Shown here: piece by piece, positions 42,411-50,423 of the stretch | Layout of the letters: each line of letters opens with the position of its first letter | Position numbering within the stretch: the stretch's first letter is position 1 | Source of the DNA: Actinomycetes bacterium | GTDB taxonomy: Bacteria; Actinomycetota; Acidimicrobiia; Acidimicrobiales; Ilumatobacteraceae | DNA: 64,000 bases | NCBI GenBank assembly: GCA_014190235.1 | Contig: BJGC01000007.1 | Span: 19,549 to 83,548, forward strand | Reading direction: 5' to 3' | Notes under the pieces: generated by a model | What the model was told of the DNA's origin: nothing | Database searches by the model: none | Seen by the model: only the letters and a program-made list of their open reading frames with translations | Translations under genes and position numbers: made by a program

Positions 42411-43675
42411 CTTTGCCTCGCATGCTTGCCATTATGGGATCAGGTGAAACTGCTCCCACGATGGTGACAACACACCGACGCCTGACAGCGCTACTCCCCT
42501 CACCTGTTCAGGCAGTCGTGCTTGACACGCCATATGGATTCCAAGAAAATGCCCCAGATCTGGCGCTCCGTGCTGTCGAATATTTCAAAACAAGCATCAA
42601 CGTCGACCTTCAAGTAGCCGGATTAGTGCGAATGAAAGATACGCACATTGCCGCAGACCCCGTTGAGACAGAACGTGGTCTTCGCCGTCTTGCAGATGCT
42701 GATTACATTTTTGCGGGGCCAGGATCGCCGACGTATGCGTTGCGTCAATGGAGCGGAACAACCGTGGCCACTCTGCTTGCAGACAAATTACGCACCGGCG
42801 GCATCGTTGTTTTTGCGTCTGCTGCAGCGCTTACTCTGGGCAAAGCAACTGTCCCTGTGTATGAGATCTACAAAGTAGGTGAAGACGTTCGACGCCTTGA
42901 TGGACTCGACCTCTTGTCCGTCATCGGTATTAATGCGGCCGTCATCCCCCACTACGACAACGCCGAAGGCGCCAACCATGACACTCGCTTTTGTTATCTG
43001 GGTGAGGCACGTCTGGTCATGTTTGAATCGATGCTTGACGACGACACGTTCGTACTCGGAGTCGACGAACACACCGGGCTAGTCATTGATCTTGATGCCC
43101 AGATCGCCACAGTTGTTGGCAATGGCACGGTCACAGTGCGCTTGCGTGGGCAATCACATGTCTTTGAAACTGGCGCGACATTGTCACTGGAATATTTACG
43201 AAATCCATGGGCACAGAATGCCGATGCACCCCAAGCCCCGCAACTGGCCATCGTCCCACTCGATCATGTTGACCCTCAGGCGTTGTCACTTGCTGCCGAC
43301 ACTGACAAGGCAATTGCTGAATTTGATCTGGCGATTGCTGGCGCCGATGCACTAGGGGCGGTGCGCGCTGCACTCACACTTGAATCGTGTATTCGTTCGT
43401 GGTCGGCCGACACACTGCAGAGCGATTCTGCCGATCGAGCCCATGCAACATTGCGATCAATGATTAGCCGTCTCGGAGACGCTGCAACAACTGGCTTGCA
43501 AGACCCACGACAAGTTCTTGCACCATTTGTTGACGCATTAATTACAGTACGCACAATTGTGCGCGCCGAAAAGCGATACGACCTCTCCGACATAATTCGA
43601 GATATTTTTGCAGCACAAGGTATTGAAGTCCGCGACACACCAGATGGTGTGGAGTGGGATCTACACGTGATGTAG
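42407..43675 (+). CDS. S51/cyanophycinase-like domain fused to a CysS-type C-terminal domain
   Basis: A 422-residue protein with two parts. Residues 1-260 resemble the peptidase S51/dipeptidase E (class I glutamine-amidotransferase-like) fold. They show I-M-G-S-G-E-T at 9-15, D-T-P-Y-G-F near 40, I-F-A-G-P-G-S-P-T-Y at 101-110, the probable nucleophile S138 in V-F-A-S-A-A-A-L (GxSAGA-like) and H182 in I-P-H-Y-D-N. The last 95 residues are helical and end R-D-T-P-D-G-V-E-W. Together with Y-D-L-S-D-I-I-R-D-I-F this matches the C-terminal anticodon-side domain of cysteinyl-tRNA synthetase and MshC. There is no synthetase core. Function unknown; a peptidase or amidohydrolase acting on a Cys- or tRNA-linked substrate is speculation. 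Confidence 0.7.
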   Translation: MTLPRMLAIMGSGETAPTMVTTHRRLTALLPSPVQAVVLDTPYGFQENAPDLALRAVEYFKTSINVDLQVAGLVRMKDTHIAADPVETERGLRRLADADYIFAGPGSPTYALRQWSGTTVATLLADKLRTGGIVVFASAAALTLGKATVPVYEIYKVGEDVRRLDGLDLLSVIGINAAVIPHYDNAEGANHDTRFCYLGEARLVMFESMLDDDTFVLGVDEHTGLVIDLDAQIATVVGNGTVTVRLRGQSHVFETGATLSLEYLRNPWAQNADAPQAPQLAIVPLDHVDPQALSLAADTDKAIAEFDLAIAGADALGAVRAALTLESCIRSWSADTLQSDSADRAHATLRSMISRLGDAATTGLQDPRQVLAPFVDALITVRTIVRAEKRYDLSDIIRDIFAAQGIEVRDTPDGVEWDLHVM

Positions 43676-44515
43676 GGCCGAGATTCTTACTCGCCCTCGA
43701 ACACCTGTTGCACCATAGACAACGGCAAACATCGCTGCAGCAACAAGAATAATTGTTGCACTGACAGATGTATCGAGATGGTACGCCATATTCATTCCGA
43801 TGAATCCTGATGCGGCTCCGACAATCGGAGACACCCACAACATGCGCGCGATCGAGTTGGTAGTCATTCGAGAAACTGAGGCTGGTATGACGAGCAGTGC
43901 AGAAATCAACAATGTGCCAATTACACGCATCGTGACCAAAATTGTCAATGACAACATCACCATCAAGAGCGCTTCAACCCATTGCACTTGAACACCAGTA
44001 ACTTCGGCAACATCTGGGTCAAATGTGGCAAATACCATTTTGCGATACGCCATGACGACGATGATGACAACCACAACTGTCACAACCGTCACCGCAATGA
44101 TGTCGCTTGTCTTGACCCCCAGAACGCTCCCGAACAACACTGCCTCAATGCTCTTTTTTGCTTGTCCATAGCGATTCAGTAGAGCAAGCCCCAGCGCAAA
44201 AGATGCCGTTGTGACAACCCCAATGGCTGCATCGGCGCCGATAATGCGCCTGCGCGCTATTCGCCCAATCAGGACTCCAGACCACACACCCCAAACACCT
44301 GCACCAACAAAATAATTTAAACCCATTACTGCCGACGCTGCAGCACCACCAAATACTGCATGCGACAAGCCATGGCCGATATAACTCATGCCACGAAGAA
44401 CAACGAATACTCCGAGCACTCCACACAACGCCCCGGCAATCGTCGCTACCAACACTCCGTTGCGAAAAAATGCAAAGTGATACGGCTCAAATAGATCAAG
44501 CCCAAGCAGGATCAT
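43661..44515 (-). CDS. Metal ABC transporter permease (ZnuB/TroC-like)
   Basis: A 284-residue ABC-3 family permease with about eight helices. It has an F-V-V-L-R-G-M-S-Y-I-G-H-G-L-S-H-A-V-F-G-G-A motif, typical of Zn/Mn importers, where it contacts the ATPase. It works in the membrane with the adjacent ATPase and binding protein. Its start coincides with the ATPase stop by one base. The 3' end overlaps the convergent S51-like gene by 15 bases. Confidence 0.9.
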   Translation of the reverse strand: MILLGLDLFEPYHFAFFRNGVLVATIAGALCGVLGVFVVLRGMSYIGHGLSHAVFGGAAASAVMGLNYFVGAGVWGVWSGVLIGRIARRRIIGADAAIGVVTTASFALGLALLNRYGQAKKSIEAVLFGSVLGVKTSDIIAVTVVTVVVVIIVVMAYRKMVFATFDPDVAEVTGVQVQWVEALLMVMLSLTILVTMRVIGTLLISALLVIPASVSRMTTNSIARMLWVSPIVGAASGFIGMNMAYHLDTSVSATIILVAAAMFAVVYGATGVRGRVRISALHHV

Positions 44516-45294
44516 TACGAAGCGCTGCGGCGGCTAAGTCGACGACTGATCTCGTCCGCTCCATGCTCAAGGACAACTGGCATTCCACCGTGAATCAATA
44601 CTTCCATCGGTGCGCCATATGTTTGTTCTAGAACAGATGAAGTTAAGACTTCATTGGGTGCACCATCGGCAATAACAGTCGTGTTCAGACACACAAGTCT
44701 CGGAAGATGTGCTGCTAAGCCATTGAGATCGTGCGTTGTGAGCAAAATCGACATTCCACCCTCATTGAGTTCTGCGAGCAGGTGCATCAAATCATGACGC
44801 GTGCGCACATCAACCCCAGAGGTTGGTTCGTCAAGCACCAACAGATCGGGTTGATGAAATAACGCCCGCGCAATAAACACTCGCTGTTGTTGTCCACCCG
44901 ATAGTTCTCGAATGTGGCGATTTCCGAGTCCGCCAAGACCAAGACGTTCGAGCACTTGTTCGGTTGCAGCGCGTTCTGCATTGGTGATGCGTGGCCACCA
45001 GCGTCCTTGTGATTGCGTCATCACGACAACTTCTGTCACCGTAACTGGGAAGTTCCAGTCAACGGTTTCTACCTGTGGAACATAGGCAAGTCGCAAGCCT
45101 GGCGAGTGATCAATGTGTCCATGAGAGGGCGCAATTGCTTTGAGTATTGCTTTGAGCAATGTTGTCTTACCAGAACCCGACGGACCAACAACTCCGACAA
45201 ACTCGCCTGATGTAATTGTGAGGTCAACATCTTTGACAACTATTGTGTTGCCATATGCACAACTGAGATGTCGGCACTCAATCAGTTTTGTCAT
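44515..45294 (-). CDS. Metal ABC transporter ATP-binding protein
   Basis: A 259-residue ATPase with Walker A G-P-S-G-S-G-K-T-T near 38, signature L-S-G-G-Q-Q-Q-R-V, Walker B L-L-V-L-D-E-P-T-S-G-V-D and switch histidine in L-L-T-T-H-D. This is the ZnuC/TroB/MntB-type energiser of the neighbouring permease. Its start overlaps the znuA-like stop by four bases. Confidence 0.92.
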   Translation of the reverse strand: MTKLIECRHLSCAYGNTIVVKDVDLTITSGEFVGVVGPSGSGKTTLLKAILKAIAPSHGHIDHSPGLRLAYVPQVETVDWNFPVTVTEVVVMTQSQGRWWPRITNAERAATEQVLERLGLGGLGNRHIRELSGGQQQRVFIARALFHQPDLLVLDEPTSGVDVRTRHDLMHLLAELNEGGMSILLTTHDLNGLAAHLPRLVCLNTTVIADGAPNEVLTSSVLEQTYGAPMEVLIHGGMPVVLEHGADEISRRLSRRSAS

Positions 45295-46358
45295 TGCGGA
45301 TACTCCGCTCGATCCGGAGCAGTAAGTACCAACTCAAGAGACTTCAGAGCAGTGGCGTCGCCGCCAAGAGACTCGACCATGGTGACGAAGTCAAAACGCA
45401 TGAGTCCAGCATAGGAGTGCTCGGGAGAACCTGGTTCGCCAGGCAAGTCATCATCTCGCAAAACATCAACATATTTCACGCCAGTTTCCTTGCCTATCTG
45501 CTCAAGGATCGGCGAAGGGAACACTTCAGAGCCAAAAATTGCGCGAACCTCTTCGCTCCTGACCTGTCGAATCAAGTCAACAACATCCTTGGCGGTGGGT
45601 TCTTCAAATGATGCTGGCTGAATCGCTCCGATAACTTGCCAGCCATAGTGAAGGGCCAAATAGGCGTATGCGTCGTGATATGTGAGGAGTTTTCTGCTCT
45701 CAATAGGCAAAGAGGCCGTTGCGACTTTTGTCGCGTCATCAAGACTCCTGATCTGGGCGACAAACGCCTCATAATTAATCTTGTACGCATCGGTGTTGGT
45801 GGGGTCAATATGCGTCAGTGTGTCGAGGATGACCGTTGCATAATCAATTGCCATTGGTGGATTCGTCCAGAGATGAGGATTGGGTTTGCCACCCGACTTG
45901 GGAAAGGAGAAGTCAAAGATCCAATCAGTCTCTGGGAGAACTGCTGTGGCAAGTTCACAGACAACCGCGCCTTTGCGCAAGTTCGCCCTTGCAAGATTTT
46001 TCGTGGGCTCTTCTAAAACAAGACCGTTGATAAACACAACATCTGCTCCCTCGAGAACTGCTGCCGCACTTGGCGGCGGCTCAAAAGTATGTGAGTTTGT
46101 TCCCTCAGGTACGAGACCAGTAATAATTGCGCCAGTGTCTCCAACAATAGAAGACACGATGCTCGTGATCGGCGCAACAGTTGTCACAATATTTACAGCA
46201 CGATCAGCAACGACTGTTCCTGACGCACAATTTTGAGAAGCAATTTGCGTCCCTGTGAGCGTTGCAACACCGTCTGAGCTCTGGGTTAAACTTGTAGATG
46301 AGCCCGAACAACCCAGCAGCCCAATCAACATGGCAAAGGTGACTAGGAGGCGCCGCAT
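45291..46358 (-). CDS. Metal ABC transporter substrate-binding lipoprotein (TroA/ZnuA family)
   Basis: A 355-residue cluster 9 binding protein. The lipobox is L-L-G-C with C17. Candidate metal ligands are the histidines in N-S-H-T-F-E-P, N-P-H-L-W and Y-H-D-A-Y-A-Y, plus an aspartate in L-R-D-D-D-L, the three-His/one-Asp set seen in TroA. That fits Zn(II) or Mn(II), and the sequence does not decide which. There is no His-rich loop as in ZnuA. It is only 18 bases after the acyl-CoA ligase stop, so it is likely expressed with the upstream catabolic genes. No Zur or MntR box is visible. Confidence 0.9.
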   Translation of the reverse strand: MRRLLVTFAMLIGLLGCSGSSTSLTQSSDGVATLTGTQIASQNCASGTVVADRAVNIVTTVAPITSIVSSIVGDTGAIITGLVPEGTNSHTFEPPPSAAAVLEGADVVFINGLVLEEPTKNLARANLRKGAVVCELATAVLPETDWIFDFSFPKSGGKPNPHLWTNPPMAIDYATVILDTLTHIDPTNTDAYKINYEAFVAQIRSLDDATKVATASLPIESRKLLTYHDAYAYLALHYGWQVIGAIQPASFEEPTAKDVVDLIRQVRSEEVRAIFGSEVFPSPILEQIGKETGVKYVDVLRDDDLPGEPGSPEHSYAGLMRFDFVTMVESLGGDATALKSLELVLTAPDRAEYPQ

Positions 46359-46376
46359 CGCCCGACAAAACTATCG

Positions 46377-47945
46377 TCAGTTGACCTGGCGTTCCATTCC
46401 TGCCCAGTACGGAGCACGCAAATCTTTCTTTAAAATCTTGCCCGTGGGGTTTCGGGGCAAGACATCTATCCACGTCACGCTGGTGGGGCACTTGAACTTG
46501 GCGAGTCGCTCAACGCAGTACGCGATGATCTCGGCTTCGGATGCATTAACCCCTGCTCTTTTGACGATGATTGCCTTGGCTGTCTCGCCCCATCGCTCGT
46601 GCGGAACCCCGATCACGGCCACATCAGCAACGGCTGGATGAGCCATCAGTACATTTTCAACCTCTGCTGGATACACGTTCTCACCGCCGGACACGATCAT
46701 GTCCTTGACCCGGTCATGAATATAGACATACCCCTCGGCATCCATGTAGCCAGCATCTCCGGACTTAAACCAGCCCTCTGGCGTGATTGATTCTGCAGTT
46801 GCTGCTGGATTGTTCCAGTACCCCTTCATGACCTGAGCCGAACGGCACCATATTTCTCCGACTTCACCAACTGGCATGTCCAGAGCTGTCGCCGTGTCAA
46901 CGATTCTGACTTCAACACTCGGAATTGCTCTTCCGCACGAACGCAACAGGTGTTTTCTTGGACCACTTGGATCATGATCGTGTGGTGGCAAATCAGTGAT
47001 AGAGCCAGTTGTCTCAGTAAGACCATACGCTTGTCCAAAGATTGAACCAAAAGTTTCTATCGCTCTGACTAAAACTTCTTCTGAGATCGGTGATGCGCCG
47101 TACATAATCAATTCCAAACTTGAGAAATTACTAGAAGCAACATCTGGCACTGCCAACATGAATTGAATGACTGCTGGTACTAAAAATGCGTGGGTTATAT
47201 TGTGCGCGCCAATCAACCTGACTACCTCTGCTGGATTCATCTCTCGAAGCACAACGGTCGTGCAGCCGGCATATTGACCTGCAGTCGCCCATCCACCTCC
47301 GCCGATATGAAACAACGGCATCGCTGCCAAATTAATTGCGCCAGCATTAAAGTGCCACACGTCGACCGTCAGAGGTATGAGTGAAAGGAAGTTGGTATTT
47401 GTCAACATGACTCCCTTGGGCCGACCAGTGGTGCCGCTTGAGTACAACTGAAATGCAACGTCATCTGGTCCACTCGTAATCGCTGGATCAGTGGTCAGTT
47501 GCGAGGAAACCCAGTCGTTGTAGTCAGCAAACTGACCAGCACTATTGATGACGAGAATCATCTTTGCATGAGTCAAATTCGGCAAAATTGCTTCAAGAAC
47601 AGCAACAAAATCAGCGTGCACAATAAATACTTTTGCCTCTGCATCATTGACGATATATTCGACTTCCTGAGGTGCTAGTCGCCAATTGACGTCGACTGCG
47701 ACGGCATTTATAAGTGCACATCCGTAGAAAACCTCAAAATGCTCAATGCTGTTCTTGTCGAGAAATGCGACACGATCTTGACTACCTACTCCCGCCGCTT
47801 GCAACCCGTTTGCTACCTGTTTTGACCGCGAATAGAGCTGACCCCATGTCTCGGAATTTGTGCCTTCGATGAGAGCGACCTGGTCTGAGCGTTGTGCCCC
47901 GTGCGTGCGAATGATGTCAACGACTGAGGAAATTTGGCTTGTCAT
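46377..47945 (-). CDS. Acyl-CoA synthetase (AMP-forming, FadD-like)
   Basis: A 522-residue ANL-superfamily ligase that activates carboxylic acids to acyl-AMP and then acyl-CoA. The A3 motif is L-Y-S-S-G-T-T-G-R-P-K-G-V near 168-180. A Y-G-L-T-E-T-T-G core and G-E-I-W-C-R-S follow. The hinge F-K-S-G-D-A-G-Y and V-S-G-G-E-N-V-Y-P-A-E-V-E come next, and the catalytic lysine is in N-P-T-G-K-I-L-K-K. It is third in the minus-strand run ACAD-P450-ligase. The substrate is unknown. Confidence 0.9.
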   Translation of the reverse strand: MTSQISSVVDIIRTHGAQRSDQVALIEGTNSETWGQLYSRSKQVANGLQAAGVGSQDRVAFLDKNSIEHFEVFYGCALINAVAVDVNWRLAPQEVEYIVNDAEAKVFIVHADFVAVLEAILPNLTHAKMILVINSAGQFADYNDWVSSQLTTDPAITSGPDDVAFQLYSSGTTGRPKGVMLTNTNFLSLIPLTVDVWHFNAGAINLAAMPLFHIGGGGWATAGQYAGCTTVVLREMNPAEVVRLIGAHNITHAFLVPAVIQFMLAVPDVASSNFSSLELIMYGASPISEEVLVRAIETFGSIFGQAYGLTETTGSITDLPPHDHDPSGPRKHLLRSCGRAIPSVEVRIVDTATALDMPVGEVGEIWCRSAQVMKGYWNNPAATAESITPEGWFKSGDAGYMDAEGYVYIHDRVKDMIVSGGENVYPAEVENVLMAHPAVADVAVIGVPHERWGETAKAIIVKRAGVNASEAEIIAYCVERLAKFKCPTSVTWIDVLPRNPTGKILKKDLRAPYWAGMERQVN

Positions 47946-47975
47946 GATTATTTTTATAGCACAAGATTTCTATAC

Positions 47976-49172
47976 CTAGCGAGGTATTAGCGAAATAGTA
48001 AAAGATTTTACGGCTCGCGCAAATATATTTGCTTCGACATCTGGCTCGGTGACCACGGTCAACTCTGTCGCCCGCGCAGACAGTTCTCGAAACACTGTCC
48101 GCAACACGAGTCTGGCCATGTTGGCTCCAACACATAGGTGTGTTCCGAACCCAAAAGAGAGATGCGGATTGGGATGACGGCTGATATCAAAAGCAAAGGG
48201 TTCGTCAAACACATTTTCATCACGATTAGCCGAGGGATAGATCATCATCAAACGATCGCCTCGTGAGATGGCTTGTCCTCCTACTTCAGTGTCGGCGATT
48301 GCGCGCCGAAAGAAGTTGTTCAGTGGCGTCACCCAGCGCAGAACTTCTTCGACTGCACTATCCACAAGATCTGGATTTGTCGACATTGCCTCCCACTGCT
48401 CGGGGTGGTCGCAAAAGATTCGCAGACCGTGGCTGATGGCTGTTCGTGTTGTCTCTGCCCCGCCAGCAATGAACAGACCGATTTCGTGCACAATCGACTC
48501 AGGCGGCAATGGTTGTCCATCTATTTTGGCGTGCAGCCAGATTGACAAAAAGTCATCTTTAGGGCATGTCATGCGATCAATTGCGATTGGTTGCATCGCA
48601 CCGATGAACTCTTGGTTTGCCGCAACAAATTCACTAAAGACTTCACCGCTGCGATCACGCATATCAGTGCGCATCAGGCGTTCGCTCCATGACTTTAATT
48701 GTGGCCACATGTCTTCTGGATAACCCAACAACTTTGCCGTCAATCGAGCAGGCAACTGTCCAGCAAGTTGATCTACTACTTCGAACTCACGCTTTTGAAG
48801 CAGTTCGTCAATCAGTTCTTTTACCGTGTCTTCGATCTCATCTCGGCGTTCTTCGACGCCTGCACGAGTGAGTTTGGGTTGCACAAGCATTCTTTGTTGA
48901 CGGTGTCGCGGATCATCCTGGGCAATCATGTTTGATTCGTTAGGGGCCCACACCGCTCGGTATCCAAGGCCTGATACAAACACCGTTGACCGCCGCTCGA
49001 CATCCATCACATCGGCATGGCGCGAGAGCCCCCACAAACCATTGCGTTCATCGCGATACACCGGCTCGTTGGCGCGCATCCATGTCCAAATATCGTGAGG
49101 ATTGCGCTGATACAACGCTGGGTCTAAAAGATCAACTTCCGGTCTGTCTGTTGCAACGTCCGATTGTTTCAT
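47976..49172 (-). CDS. Cytochrome P450
   Basis: A 398-residue soluble bacterial P450 with heme ligand C347 in F-G-F-G-T-H-L-C-V-G. The I-helix is A-G-G-A-E-T-T-R, and E-E-V-L-R-W holds the ExxR pair. Length and motifs place it with the CYP125/142/107-like actinobacterial soluble class. The neighbours (acyl-CoA dehydrogenase, ligases, SDR) suggest oxidation of a lipid, sterol or terpenoid chain, which is inference. TAGGGT lies six bases before the ATG, so it has its own leaderless promoter within the run. No ferredoxin gene is adjacent. Confidence 0.93.
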   Translation of the reverse strand: MKQSDVATDRPEVDLLDPALYQRNPHDIWTWMRANEPVYRDERNGLWGLSRHADVMDVERRSTVFVSGLGYRAVWAPNESNMIAQDDPRHRQQRMLVQPKLTRAGVEERRDEIEDTVKELIDELLQKREFEVVDQLAGQLPARLTAKLLGYPEDMWPQLKSWSERLMRTDMRDRSGEVFSEFVAANQEFIGAMQPIAIDRMTCPKDDFLSIWLHAKIDGQPLPPESIVHEIGLFIAGGAETTRTAISHGLRIFCDHPEQWEAMSTNPDLVDSAVEEVLRWVTPLNNFFRRAIADTEVGGQAISRGDRLMMIYPSANRDENVFDEPFAFDISRHPNPHLSFGFGTHLCVGANMARLVLRTVFRELSARATELTVVTEPDVEANIFARAVKSFTISLIPR

Positions 49173-49178
49173 AGCTTT

Positions 49179-49184
49179 ACCCTA
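49179..49184 (-). promoter_or_regulatory. -10 element TAGGGT, P450 gene
   Basis: Six bases separate it from the ATG at 49172. It lies in the 25-base gap after the acyl-CoA dehydrogenase stop and would allow separate expression of P450, ligase and metal-transporter genes. Confidence 0.55.
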
Positions 49185-49197
49185 GACAGTCTTTGCC

Positions 49198-50385
49198 TTA
49201 GGCAGTCGTTTCAGGGCGACGAGACTCAGACCACGACATTCCCTGTTGTGTATTTGGCTCGCTCGGCAAGCCCAATACTCGTTCTCCCAAAATATTTCGT
49301 TGCACTTCTCCGGTGCCGCCGCCAATAGTAAGTGCCTGCGAGAACATATACCCGCTATACCAGGCTCGGCTCTGCAAGGTCTTGGCCTGTGAAAACTCTT
49401 CTGTTCTGTCATCACCAGTTAAAAGAGCATGTGCCCCGATCAAATCTCGAGCCAACTGCATTGTGTGTTGCCCGTGCTCGTCAGCAATTATTTTGCGCAC
49501 GCTCGACTCAGGGCCTGGTTGCTCGCCTCGCAAACGCGCCGTGAGCGTTCGCATTCGAATGATTTCGAGCACAGTGTGTTCGGTATACAAAGCAGCAATG
49601 CGCTGGCGCATCACGGGATCTGTAATCGGGCTTTGTTGTTTTGCTGATTCAATCAAATCAAGTGCAGTTGGTCCCCCGCCCCACAACACGCCGCCTGTTG
49701 ATAAAGACACTCGCTCATTTCCGAGAGTTACCTTGGCAAGTCTCCATCCGTCATTGACATCTCCCACCACGTTGATGTGCGGAATCCGAACGTCCGTAAA
49801 AAATACTTCGTTAAACGATTCTGCGCCGGCCATTGACTTGATTGGTCGAATCTCAATTCCGGGGGCATCCATCGGACAAATAAAATATGTGACTCCTTTG
49901 TACTTTGAGACATCCGGGTCTGTGCGTGCAATCAAAATTCCAAACTGCGAATACTGCGCTCCGGATGTCCAAATTTTTTGCCCGTTCACAATCCACTCAT
50001 CACCGTCTCGCACTGCGCGCGTGCCAAGACTCGCTAAATCACTTCCGCTTCCGGGTTCGCTAAATAGTTGGCACCAAAATTCTGCACCCGACAACATCGG
50101 TCGCAAGTAGCGCTCTTTGAGATATTCGCTTCCAGCAAACAAAATTGTCGGCCCCGCCCATCCAATTCCGATTGGATTTGATGGTCGAGAAACTCCTGCT
50201 ATCTGCAGTTCTTCGTCGATTATTAGTTGATGCACGGGATCAGCGCCGAGACCGTATGGCGCTGGCCAATGCGGCGCTACAAGACCTGCTTGAGCAAGTT
50301 GCTCCGCGCCTGGTCGCGGATTATCTGTGAGCCACTTCTGAATCGCTTGCCGACGAGCGTCGTCTTGGCCAGGCAGAAGTTCCAT
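49198..50385 (-). CDS. Acyl-CoA dehydrogenase family protein
   Basis: A 395-residue FAD-dependent dehydrogenase that introduces a 2,3 double bond in an acyl-CoA. Signature blocks are L-F-S-E-P-G-S-G-S-D-L-A-S-L near 126, W-I-V-N-G-Q-K-I-W-T-S-G-A, and G-G-G-T-G-E-V-Q-R-N-I-L-G-E-R-V-L-G-L-P near the end. It matches the larger FadE set used by Actinobacteria for sterol and branched substrates. TAAGGT lies eight bases before the ATG. It is divergent from the second ligase with a 38-base spacer, so the two promoters are back to back. Confidence 0.92.
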   Translation of the reverse strand: MELLPGQDDARRQAIQKWLTDNPRPGAEQLAQAGLVAPHWPAPYGLGADPVHQLIIDEELQIAGVSRPSNPIGIGWAGPTILFAGSEYLKERYLRPMLSGAEFWCQLFSEPGSGSDLASLGTRAVRDGDEWIVNGQKIWTSGAQYSQFGILIARTDPDVSKYKGVTYFICPMDAPGIEIRPIKSMAGAESFNEVFFTDVRIPHINVVGDVNDGWRLAKVTLGNERVSLSTGGVLWGGGPTALDLIESAKQQSPITDPVMRQRIAALYTEHTVLEIIRMRTLTARLRGEQPGPESSVRKIIADEHGQHTMQLARDLIGAHALLTGDDRTEEFSQAKTLQSRAWYSGYMFSQALTIGGGTGEVQRNILGERVLGLPSEPNTQQGMSWSESRRPETTA

Positions 50386-50393
50386 AGTGTGTC

Positions 50394-50399
50394 ACCTTA
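50394..50399 (-). promoter_or_regulatory. -10 element TAAGGT, acyl-CoA dehydrogenase gene
   Basis: Eight bases before the ATG at 50385. The opposing TAAGAT at 50410-50415 lies eight bases before the divergent ligase ATG at 50424, so two near-leaderless promoters share a 38-base spacer. Confidence 0.45.
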
Positions 50400-50423
50400 G
50401 TTTTTTCTCTAAGATTGTGCGTC

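Noticed and set aside
43661-46358. Zur- or MntR-type operator for the metal transporter
   Set aside because: The upstream gap is only 18 bases and shows no inverted repeat; nothing supports a dedicated metal-responsive site.
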